Positions 1-7,900 of a stretch of DNA of 12,560 bases are shown here, piece after piece. The stretch covers positions 1-12,560 of the forward strand of contig MHQD01000001.1 of NCBI GenBank assembly GCA_001822215.1, in the 5' to 3' direction. The notes under the pieces are model-generated. The model worked only from the letters and a program-made list of their open reading frames with translations. It had not been told where the DNA came from and made no database searches. The stretch's first letter is position 1; the number at the start of each line of letters is the position of its first letter. The DNA comes from Candidatus Sungbacteria bacterium RIFCSPHIGHO2_01_FULL_50_25. GTDB taxonomy: Bacteria > Patescibacteriota > Minisyncoccia > Sungbacterales > HO2-52-23. A program made the translations under genes and the position numbers.

Positions 1-2087
1 CCTCGCATGATGTCTTGCTCGTCCAACGGGTTTACAAGCAAAACCGCATCCCGCAAAAGCTCCGCATACCCGGATTCTCTCGTCATTATTGCGGGAGTTC
101 CTACGCTTAAAGCTTCCATGATCACGTTTGGCCCGACGTCAGAAAGCGACGGAAGAACGAAAAACGCCGCTTCCTGCATTTTTTTAAGGAGTTCCGGACG
201 GCTCATGCCGCCATACATGCGAATCTGCGGAAACGAAAGCGCTTCAGCGTATTTTTCCATATCCCCGCGGTAGGGGCCATCGCCGACAATATGGAGCTCC
301 CACTCGCTCTCTCCCAGCGCGGCACACGCGTGCAAAAGCCGGCGAAGATTTTTCAAATAGAGAATTCTTCCCGCCCAAAGGATAACCTTCTTCTTATCTC
401 CGTGGAAAACGCCTCCATTCTCCGACGCCGCAAACACATTCTGGATTATTTCCACTTTGTGCGGCGGCGCGCCCATTCCTTGTATCACGATTGACTTTCG
501 CCATTCGGAAGAGCATGCAAGAACCGATGCGCCGCGAAACACCGCGCGGGACGCGTTGAAAATAAGTTTTTCCGCAAAAGAGAGAACGGGAGGCGCCCGA
601 TAAAATCCTTGGAGCGTTACGTCGCGGCGCGTCCGCTCGACATAATGCTCCCACAAAAAATCGCCTTCAACCCTCACCACCAGCGGAATGCGGAATAATT
701 TTGAAATAATCAGCGCGGGAAAGCCGACGCTCGTATAATCAAGAGAAAACAAAATGTCCTTCCGAAAACTCTTTCTCGCAAGAGAGCACATATACATGCA
801 GTGCCGAATGCCGGAGGGAAACCGAAGATACGGTTCAAATGAAACCACTTCCACGCGATGCCCGAGGCGCCGAAATTCCTGCGAGAGCGCATCCGCATAA
901 ATCGCGGGGCCGCCGAGGCGAGGCGGAAGAAACGGAGTAGCCACAAGAACCGATAACGGAAGTGTTTCAAGAAGAGAAGAAAATATGCCCGCATACAGAG
1001 AGGAAATGCGTTCCCATCCAAAACGGTTTTCCACCATTTTTTGCCCCTCTTTCGCGATCGAATCCCGAAGACGCGGATTGCGCAAAAGCAAGGCGATCTT
1101 TACGGCAAGGTCATAGGGGTCCTCCGGTTTTGAAAAGAGTCCGGTCTTTCCGTCCTCGATAATATCGGTGATCCCTCCCACGGGAGTTCCGACAACGGGA
1201 AGCCCTGCCGCGAGCGCTTCGACAAATGAATTCCCCATACCCTCTGAGCGCGAAGGGCGCGCAAAAACCGACGCCTGCCAGAGATAACGCGGTATTTCTT
1301 CGTAAGGAATACTGCCAAAGAATTTGACGCATTCTGCAACTTTTAACTTTTCACTTAGAATTTTTAATTTATTTAACTCTGGTCCGTCGCCGATAATATG
1401 GCACTGGACGTCCGGAACTGTTTTTTTCACTTCCGCGATTGCCCGAATCAAAATATCAATTCCGTTTTTTGGAACAAGCCGGGATGTTGTGACGACGATT
1501 TTTTCACGCGTCGCAGGAAGCCCCGCCGGACGCCGAAACTCTCCCGCATCAACTCCGTTCGGAATAAGAATCTTTGCTCCGCGATATCCGTATCGCTCGC
1601 CAGCCGACAAAAGATATAAAGAGATTGCCGTTACATGGTCTGCCCTCGAGAGAAAAAAGGAGAGGCTTTTCCCGATCATACCGCCCCGCCCCTTCCGAAG
1701 TCGCTCATCCCCGTACCCATACTGGAGCGTGAATACGAACGGAATACGCGGATATAAGAATTTGAGGATCGCGGCGGCACACGTCCCTTGTGAAATATCC
1801 ATGCCCCATAATATAGAATTTTCAAATTTCCAATTTTCAATTTTCAATCTCCATAAAACAAAAAGCGGCAAAAGCCACTTATCGAATCGCGTACCAAAAC
1901 CCACGCGTATAATCGTCCCTTCGGGGCGGACTTCCCGCTTCGGCAAACTACGCCGCATCCGGGACGTCACAATATAAAAATCAAAACGGTCTTTGAGCCG
2001 CCGCGAGACTTCCTCGATTGCGATTTCCGCGCCTCCGATAAACGGATAATATGCGGTTGAAAATACGTAAATTCTTGGCTTTTCCAC
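1..2087 (-). CDS. Tandem double glycosyltransferase (GT4-GT4 fusion), C-terminus beyond the window
   Basis: One uninterrupted frame of 695 codons reads from a GTG at 2087 to the window edge with no stop. It contains two complete GT-B/GT4-type glycosyltransferases. Unit 1 (about residues 1-377) has the N-terminal glycine loop (YYPFIGGAE, 13-21), the phosphate-binding R203/K207 in SRLVPKNG, IIGDGP (231-236) and an EX7E pair E282/E290. Unit 2 (378 onward) restarts with VLVATPFLPPRLGGP, then has R574/K579, IVGDGP (600-605) and a D650-X7-E658 variant of EX7E. GT4 enzymes transfer sugars from nucleotide-sugar or lipid-linked donors; the donor cannot be told here. The GTG start is chosen because it directly precedes the first beta strand; no good Shine-Dalgarno is visible, and a stop closes the alternative ATG frame upstream. 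It is the last visible gene of the operon, 46 nt after the methyltransferase. It probably acts in the cytoplasm on surface glycan. A sequence error hiding a gene boundary is unlikely, since both halves share one frame. Confidence 0.9.
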   Translation of the reverse strand, partial: MEKPRIYVFSTAYYPFIGGAEIAIEEVSRRLKDRFDFYIVTSRMRRSLPKREVRPEGTIIRVGFGTRFDKWLLPLFVLWRLKIENWKFENSILWGMDISQGTCAAAILKFLYPRIPFVFTLQYGYGDERLRKGRGGMIGKSLSFFLSRADHVTAISLYLLSAGERYGYRGAKILIPNGVDAGEFRRPAGLPATREKIVVTTSRLVPKNGIDILIRAIAEVKKTVPDVQCHIIGDGPELNKLKILSEKLKVAECVKFFGSIPYEEIPRYLWQASVFARPSRSEGMGNSFVEALAAGLPVVGTPVGGITDIIEDGKTGLFSKPEDPYDLAVKIALLLRNPRLRDSIAKEGQKMVENRFGWERISSLYAGIFSSLLETLPLSVLVATPFLPPRLGGPAIYADALSQEFRRLGHRVEVVSFEPYLRFPSGIRHCMYMCSLARKSFRKDILFSLDYTSVGFPALIISKLFRIPLVVRVEGDFLWEHYVERTRRDVTLQGFYRAPPVLSFAEKLIFNASRAVFRGASVLACSSEWRKSIVIQGMGAPPHKVEIIQNVFAASENGGVFHGDKKKVILWAGRILYLKNLRRLLHACAALGESEWELHIVGDGPYRGDMEKYAEALSFPQIRMYGGMSRPELLKKMQEAAFFVLPSLSDVGPNVIMEALSVGTPAIMTRESGYAELLRDAVLLVNPLDEQDIMR

Positions 2088-2133
2088 TATGTATTGAACG
2101 AAAAAAAGGCGGTTTTTGTCAGCATGGATGCGA

Positions 2134-2907
2134 TCATGCGACCTTTCGGAACGCTGCGGCAAGCGGCATACCGTACCAACGAAGCGTCGGCGCGTACCTC
2201 AGTGCCCGCCGCAGGGCGCTGTGATTCGACTCTTCCCAAAACTCTTCGAGGATAGCGCCGTTTTTTTCAAGGAAGCGGATAGTCTCCCACGACGAAACCA
2301 GCACGCGAAGATCATCGTCCTTTCTTTCATATTTCCCCGTTGCGTCAGTAAAGTTTTTCCTCACGATGCGAAACGAATACACTCCAAAAAAACGAACTGC
2401 ATAATCCCAGAGACGAATAAAATAGAAGCATACGCGGCTCGCACGCGAGGAATGCCGCAGCGCTGCGGGCCACGCGAGCGGAAACTCGAGATTCGGCGCA
2501 AGAATAATGAGAAAACCGCCGGTCTTCAAAAGCCGCAGTGACTCCCTTAAAAAACCCTTCGGATCATGAACGTGCTCTAAGGAAAAAAGAAAAAACACGA
2601 TATCAAACTCTTTGTCGCGAAACGGCAACAAGGGCATTTCTGCTTTTAAAAATTTGATGTCCCTCGGATCAGCGAACCATCGCTTTTCGGCTTCCCGAAT
2701 GGCGTATTCCGAACGCTCGACTCCGCGATAATAAGCCGCCTGGGAAACATGAGAAAGAATTTCCGCAGTCCCGCATCCAACGTCAAGAATCGATACCCGG
2801 TGCGGGTATCGATTCTTGACGAATTTCACCACCTCGCGGCGCGGAAAAGAAGTCCAGTTCTCACCGCGTGACGCGTATTCATAATACAGTGGTTCGTATT
2901 CTGGCAT
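2134..2907 (-). CDS. Class I SAM-dependent methyltransferase
   Basis: This 257-residue protein has the Rossmann-fold methyltransferase signature. Motif I is SILDVGCGTAEIL (39-51), the acidic end of strand 2 is in GVERSE (62-67), the post-II region is FLKAEMPLLPF (87-97), motif IV is FDIVFFLFSLEHV (101-113) and post-motif LLKTGGFLIILAPN (126-139) follows. This layout is the Methyltransf_11/25 type, common in polysaccharide and lipid modification clusters. The substrate is not recognisable. The C-terminal 100 residues have several aromatic patches (FYFIRLWDYAVRFFGVY, 161-177) that could contact a membrane or lipid carrier. The ATG directly follows the TAG of the TPR gene with zero spacing, so translation is probably coupled. 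The gene ends in TGA. Codons 29-43 are encoded by a perfect inverted repeat, listed separately. Confidence 0.92.
   Translation of the reverse strand: MPEYEPLYYEYASRGENWTSFPRREVVKFVKNRYPHRVSILDVGCGTAEILSHVSQAAYYRGVERSEYAIREAEKRWFADPRDIKFLKAEMPLLPFRDKEFDIVFFLFSLEHVHDPKGFLRESLRLLKTGGFLIILAPNLEFPLAWPAALRHSSRASRVCFYFIRLWDYAVRFFGVYSFRIVRKNFTDATGKYERKDDDLRVLVSSWETIRFLEKNGAILEEFWEESNHSALRRALRYAPTLRWYGMPLAAAFRKVA
2781..2821. repeat. Perfect 41-nt hairpin inside the methyltransferase gene
   Basis: Positions 2781-2799 and 2803-2821 are exact reverse complements: 19-bp arms around a 3-nt loop. The repeat lies wholly within the methyltransferase frame and encodes residues 29-43 just before the SAM-binding glycine loop. 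No T-tract follows on either strand, so it does not look like an intrinsic terminator. The encoded protein still matches the family around motif I, so the structure has not visibly broken the gene. Confidence 0.95.
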
Positions 2908-3720
2908 CTATTGTTTCAGCTTCTCTTCAAGATTGGCGATCGCTTCTTTTACCGCCACGTCCGACGGATTTTTCTCGAGCACTTTTTTCCACCATTCGAT
3001 CGCGCGAGCATATTCTTTTTCTCGTTCGTAGAGCGCAGCGAGCCAACGTATAAGATCAGTATTGTCAGGATTTGCTTCCAACCCTTCGAGAAGCGCGTCG
3101 TCTGCCAAACCCCTTTTTTGCGCGTACGAGTACGAATAGAGATCGGAAAGCGACATATAGATCCCAATGTCATCAGGCTTATTTTGAATTGCCCTCCGGA
3201 AGCTCGCCTCGGCCTTCGGATAATCAAGAAGATATTTCCAATAGAGCTCTCCCAGATTTGAAAAAGAAAGGGAGTTTTGCGGACGGATGAGGCCTGCGTA
3301 TTCCCAGGCATCGGCCGCGCCCTCGTAGTCGCCGATTATTTTTTTCAAAAGTCCGAGCTCAATCCAGCCGGAAAAGTAGTCCGGATTTTCTTTCACCGTG
3401 CGGCCGGCCGCGACTATTCCGGAATACATCTTTTGCTTTTGGCTTTCAGAGAATCCTTCCATCTCGCCCGCATTTGGGCGGACTTCCACGGGATCGCGGC
3501 CGGAATAGGGCGGATTTACGGGCTTTTTTACCTCTTCCCCCTCATCTGCTTTCGCATCGGTACCGGGTTCCCCAACTATACTATCGCGCTCAAGCGCGTT
3601 TTTACGAAAATCAAGCGACATAAGACCGGAAACCGAATCGCGAAACCATATCCCGATACCGAGAAGAAGCATTGCCAACACAAGAACTGCGGTTTTTTTG
3701 GAAACAGAAAAGAAATTCAT
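2908..3720 (-). CDS. Membrane-anchored TPR-repeat protein
   Basis: The protein has 270 residues. An N-terminal hydrophobic segment (about 11-26, AVLVLAMLLLGIGIWF) after two lysines acts as an uncleaved anchor or signal. Residues 40-100 are a charged, proline-containing linker. Residues about 113-252 form four tetratricopeptide-like repeats, with helix pairs such as GWIELGLLKKIIGDYEGAADAWE (split across 118-140) and WLAALYEREKEYARAIEWW (226-244). TPR domains scaffold protein-protein contacts, so an assembly or secretion role outside the membrane is inferred; the partner is unknown. The start is the only ATG before the hydrophobic segment. It lies 12 nt after the stop of the peptidoglycan-binding-like gene and directly abuts the methyltransferase, so it is internal to an operon. 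Confidence 0.85.
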   Translation of the reverse strand: MNFFSVSKKTAVLVLAMLLLGIGIWFRDSVSGLMSLDFRKNALERDSIVGEPGTDAKADEGEEVKKPVNPPYSGRDPVEVRPNAGEMEGFSESQKQKMYSGIVAAGRTVKENPDYFSGWIELGLLKKIIGDYEGAADAWEYAGLIRPQNSLSFSNLGELYWKYLLDYPKAEASFRRAIQNKPDDIGIYMSLSDLYSYSYAQKRGLADDALLEGLEANPDNTDLIRWLAALYEREKEYARAIEWWKKVLEKNPSDVAVKEAIANLEEKLKQ

Positions 3721-3732
3721 ATTCCGATTTGC

Positions 3733-4740
3733 CTAATCCCGATGCAATAGAAAACGGAAACCTCCTGTCGGCGAAACTACTGATGTCGCAAGGAAATTCT
3801 CCAACTCGATCGCAAGAGTCCCGCTTATCACGAAATCAAAATTATCAACCCACAGACTTATGATCGCTTTTTTGCCAGAGCCCAGCGCAACTGAATACGG
3901 AAGAGACGGGAGGGACACGTGCGGTGAGCCCGGCTGCGGAACGGTTGAATTGAACGTAAATTTTGTCGAAGAGATAACCGAATCATTGACGGTCGAGCCG
4001 TCGCGAATGATAAAGATAACTTCGCGACCGCGATTTAACGGCGAATTCATCTGGTCGGTGATCTTGAGGACGATTTGTGAAAAAAGAATGCCTTCATCGG
4101 TATTGTTTTGGATTTCTATGCCACCGATCTTTGTCGGATTTACTGCCGCGATAGGAAATAGGGTATCTTGCCCGCCGGATACCTTCAATTCCTTTTTTGG
4201 AGATTCTGCGGGAGCCGGCGTCGAGGTGGCAACGGGCGGCACATCCGGATGCAAAACCAGAACGTCGGCAGGAGGTGGAACCGGAACTACTAAAAGGCCT
4301 TTCAGAGAGGCAAGTTCGCTTTGGTATTTTCCGATAAGCGCGCCGAACACAGGATTAGGGTTTGTCCCGTTCACTGCTTCCAGCGCCTTGATAACCGCCT
4401 CAAGCTCGGAAATTTTTTGGGCGCTTACTTCGCTTGGAGTTTCCGCGAGCATCGCGTTTGCGCGCGCCCGGGTCTTTGGCCCGAAATACCCAAGGACAGG
4501 GGAGATATTCTCGCGCGCCTGAAATCGCTTTACCCCTTCCCGGGTAAGAGTAAAAAAATTGCCGGTGACAGGACCCGAATAGACGCCCTGGGAAGCCAAA
4601 AACTCCTGAAGGCGAGTAACATCAGGGTCATTGCTGATTCCAAAGGATAAATCGCGTTCAAAATCCGCCGCAGAAGCAAATAGGGGGATACTGGCGGCGA
4701 TTACAGACAAAATCACAAATACAAATAGTATTTTTTTCAT
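3733..4740 (-). CDS. Secreted peptidoglycan-binding-like domain protein
   Basis: The protein has 335 residues. A typical Sec signal peptide covers about 1-25 (MKKILFVFVI start, cleavage near ASA-AD). A PG_binding_1-like domain covers about 30-98, with LQEFLASQGVYSG, VKRFQARENI and the CPR-typical YFGPKTRARANAML. A short helical stretch (104-150, coiled-coil-like SELEAVIKALEAV) and a Pro/Ala/Thr linker (153-182) follow. The C-terminal domain (183-335) is beta-rich and not recognised; it may be an Ig-like or S-layer-module fold. It resembles the first part of the neighbouring 1200-residue S-layer-like protein, so both are likely retained at the cell surface. It is first in the operon, with a good promoter directly before it that implies a leaderless mRNA. 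It ends in TAG. Confidence 0.88.
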   Translation of the reverse strand: MKKILFVFVILSVIAASIPLFASAADFERDLSFGISNDPDVTRLQEFLASQGVYSGPVTGNFFTLTREGVKRFQARENISPVLGYFGPKTRARANAMLAETPSEVSAQKISELEAVIKALEAVNGTNPNPVFGALIGKYQSELASLKGLLVVPVPPPADVLVLHPDVPPVATSTPAPAESPKKELKVSGGQDTLFPIAAVNPTKIGGIEIQNNTDEGILFSQIVLKITDQMNSPLNRGREVIFIIRDGSTVNDSVISSTKFTFNSTVPQPGSPHVSLPSLPYSVALGSGKKAIISLWVDNFDFVISGTLAIELENFLATSVVSPTGGFRFLLHRD

Positions 4741-4746
4741 ATATTC

Positions 4747-4774
4747 ATAATACTACAATCAATCCACATTTCAA
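4747..4774 (-). promoter_or_regulatory. Sigma-70-type promoter of the surface-glycan operon, likely leaderless
   Basis: Read on the minus strand, TTGAAA (4774-4769, 5/6 to consensus) and TATTAT (4752-4747, 5/6) are separated by 16 nt. Exactly 6 nt lie between the -10 box and the ATG at 4740, so the expected start of transcription is the A of that ATG. No Shine-Dalgarno is visible. The 36-nt dyad repeat begins immediately upstream of the -35 box, a position suited to an operator. Confidence 0.65.
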
Positions 4775-4810
4775 TATTCACCCAGTTAGATAACCAAGCA
4801 TCTAACGGGG
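4775..4810. repeat. Dyad repeat copy 1 (36 nt)
   Basis: This copy matches 4867-4902 at 33 of 36 positions. It contains the near-palindrome CCCAGTTAGAT - 8 nt - ATCTAACGGGG, with one arm mismatch relative to copy 2. It abuts the -35 box of the promoter for the gene at 3733-4740. It could be an operator, a REP-like palindromic element or an RNA hairpin at the end of read-through transcripts. Confidence 0.85.
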
Positions 4811-4830
4811 CAAAAGAGGAAAACCCGGAA

Positions 4831-4860
4831 ACCAAAAACCCCCGAGAGGGGGCTTTTGGT
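4831..4860. terminator. Bidirectional hairpin terminator between the two dyad repeats
   Basis: Arms 4831-4843 and 4848-4860 pair over 13 bp with one G-U, around a GAGA/TCTC loop. The core is C5/G5, flanked by A-rich and T-rich arm ends, so a U-run follows the G/C core on either strand (5 U on minus, 4 U on plus). It lies between the S-layer-like gene and the downstream operon and would act as a second stop for transcripts reading through from 4985. Confidence 0.6.
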
Positions 4861-4866
4861 ACTAGC

Positions 4867-4902
4867 TATTCACCCCGTTAGATAGCCGAGCATCTAACGG
4901 GG
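4867..4902. repeat. Dyad repeat copy 2 (36 nt), perfect arms
   Basis: The arms CCCCGTTAGAT (4873-4883) and ATCTAACGGGG (4892-4902) are exact reverse complements around an 8-nt loop. It is a direct repeat of 4775-4810, 92 nt away. Of the three differences between copies, two are transitions in the loop and one is an arm mismatch, so the stem is the better conserved part. Confidence 0.85.
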
Positions 4903-4914
4903 AAAGAGGTCTAG

Positions 4915-4954
4915 AAAAAAACTCGACCCCGCTTTTGGCGGGGCCGAATTCGAG
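4915..4954 (-). terminator. Intrinsic terminator of the S-layer-like gene
   Basis: On the minus strand the stem CCCCGC/GCGGGG closes a CAAAA loop, with an outer CTCGA/TCGAG helix and a one-sided bulge, followed directly by seven T (4921-4915). It lies about 30 nt past the tandem TAA stops of the gene at 4985. Confidence 0.85.
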
Positions 4955-4984
4955 CCTACAAGGAAAGCTCTTACTACGAAGTTA

Positions 4985-7900
4985 TTACTTCGTGAAGTTC
5001 TGCTGACTCATTTCAATAGACGGGAGGCCCGGAACTTGGAATCCGTTCAACCAATCGTTTGTCGTGGTCGCAGATGTCGAGGTGGTGTTCGGCGACCAGA
5101 TGAAGTCATCATGCGTCGCAGTGTCCACCGCGTCAGCTGTCTGGCGGTTTACCAAGTTCGTGTTTGAAGCGAACGAGGCATCACCCAAGAGAGCAACGGT
5201 AATCGAATCACCGGTTGTCACGCCTGAAAGCGTGCCTCGGAGTTCGAAATATCGCGACGCACCTAGGGGGATGTTCAACGCTTCATGCGTCAATAGACTC
5301 GCCCCAGGGTTTGAGTTCGCCACGGGATTGAAGTAGAAGACTATCTCCGAATCCGCTACAGTCCCTTCATTTCCGTTCCAGATATTCTCACCCACAACAT
5401 CGATGCTGGCTCTCGAGTGCACCGGGTTGATCGCATACGCGTTTGTGGAGAATCCAGAATCGGTATACGCGAAGAGTTTGAATGCAGACGTTGTCGCAAC
5501 AGAGGTCGAGCTCACGCGGAATGTTACCCGCGCAAGTCCGAGATCGTCCGCTGCATCCGCCGTCACCTTGAACCGGTAGAGAGTCATCTCTCCGTTTGCA
5601 AGGGTATTTGACGGGACTGACAAGCGTTCGAGCGTCGGATAGGTCTGTACCAATCGCACACCAGCTCCTGCCGTATCAGTACTCGTGCTCGGGTTAATCT
5701 GATTTCCGGAAGATTGGCCGATTCCGCGAGTAGTCGTAACCGCTTCACCGTCATAGTTTACCGCAACCAAGTGGCCGCGGGTCGCCGGCAAACTTACGCC
5801 GAGAGTCGCGAGATCACCTTTAATTGTGATAACCTTATCGCCGTCCTTTGGAACAATTACCGACGTTGACAGCGTTGACGTTGCGCGCGTTTCTGACCCC
5901 TGGAAGACCGCGGTGCCGACTTTTGTTGCGCCGTCCCAGAGAGAGACCATCTTCGAATTGTCATTCGTCAAATCAGATGTTGACGCTGTTGACGAGGAAA
6001 GTGTGAGCGCAATCCGCTCAAGAACAATCGCTTCGTCAGTCGCATGAACTTTCAAGACTCCGAGAAGCACGTCAGCCTTGCCTGCGATGCCGTATCGCTC
6101 CGATGTCGGAGAAGAGGCGTCGAGGGTTACCGAAAGGGCTCCACCTGTCTTGATCGTCATGGTTGAGCCGGTGTTCAAGGTCACGCTTTCCGTTACCGAA
6201 ACACCAGTATCTTTCCCGGCAACAGTCGTATCGCTGTTTGTTGACGTAAGACCGATTCGGAATGTTTCGCTTGAGAGAGGCGTGTTCGAAATATTACACT
6301 TTACATCAATATTTTTCGTTGATCCTTTCGGAATGATGAATCCTGTCCCGTCCATATTGAAGGTAAGCGCATCTTCCGTATTCGCCGTTGACTCATCAGG
6401 TTCAACCGCGTTCGAACCTGTGGTAAGAGCGGTTGTCCCGTCGAACAATTTGCAGGAATTGATGTCGGTTGCAGACCCGCCGTTTGCCGGTGTCAAGCCG
6501 AGTTTCTGGGTCGTGATCCGAAGATCCTCGCCGGAATCGGTTGCATCGTACTGGACGGTCGCAAAGTGGAATCCATTAACCCCCCGGACAACATTTTGCG
6601 AAGACGGCGTATTGCCGATCGCAACACGGAGGCTTGCGCGCTTCACTGTCTGGGTGTTTGCAGTCGTCGATGAGGTCGGACTTGCCGTGACCGAAAGGCC
6701 GGTCACTTCACCTTTTGCCGTGATATCGGCATCAGGATCAATGGAAACCTGAACCGTATCCGAGTCTTCGAAATCGGTTGTAAGTTTGCCTTTGACCGTA
6801 TACACTTGCGCTCCTACCGGAACAGTCCATGTGTCAGTAAAGGTTGTCTGCGTAGTTGCATCCACATCTTTCGGACCCGCAACCACCCCTCCTGTACTGT
6901 TATAGACTGAAACGTTATCGAGCTGCGTTCCTGCTTCACCGCTTGAGAGCAGGAAGCTCAATTTGAATGATGTTATCTGGATCGCCTCTCCTTTTGCTTC
7001 AAGTGTGAAAGCGCCGAGCGTGGTGTTCGATACGTCTACAGGAACGTTTCCTGCGGGAACGGTATTCGATTTCTCAACGCGCAGAGACCCCTTTGAAATG
7101 GTATGTGAATATCCATCGTAGTAAGGCTCTGTGGAGGTGAATGCTTCACCCTGCGTTGAAGTGTTTGCGGTTGATCCGTTGTCAGGCGTGATGTAATACC
7201 CGTAGGTTTTCCCCTTCACGACAACGTCGGTCCGGCGCTGAATATCGAAATCAATGGTCCGGTCAGAACCTCCTTCGATATCAACGCGGATCGCAACTTC
7301 AATATTGCCGCCTTTGTCAACCTCAATGGATGAACCCAATTGGGCGACATAGTATCGGCCGTCAGAAGACGCGGTCGCGGGATATTCTACGTTGTTGATT
7401 ACCGCGCGAACATTCTTGAGATCTCCTGTTCCTGCGGAACCTGCCTGGTACCATCGAATCTGCGTAAGCATGATGGGTTCTGCGGAACCTGCGGTCCACT
7501 TACCGGATGATGCCAAGAAATTCTTTGATCCAACTTCGAGCGCGGTGCGCGCCGCTCCCGGATCGAGAGATCCTCGAGTCGGCGATGCAAGCGAACCGAT
7601 CGCAAGGGTTGAGTTTACCGTCATCGAGTTCCCGACAACCGGAAGCCCGTTGACTGATGCGGTGCCCGCATCAACCGCGACAACCGCGAGGCGGCCGACT
7701 TGTCCAGATTCCTGGTCAAGATCAGTTGCCATGTTTGCCGCAATCATAACGGTCTTTGACGTACCCTTTGCAACGGTGATTTTTTCGGTCAATGTCGCCC
7801 GATGGCTTGCATTCAATGTTTTTACAAGGCCGATCTGGACGCCAGCCTCATCAAGTACGACAACTCCGTCAATCGCGGTGTCGTCCAAGAGACCTTGGCG

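Noticed and set aside
1324..1977. 217-codon open frame on the plus strand
   Set aside because: It is antisense to the conserved glycosyltransferase core and has no recognisable domain; GC-skewed third positions produce such shadows.
2100..2140. Possible terminator between methyltransferase and glycosyltransferase
   Set aside because: A 5-bp GCATG/CATGC stem lies 11 nt from a seven-T run. The stem is weak and detached from the run, and it overlaps the end of the methyltransferase gene.
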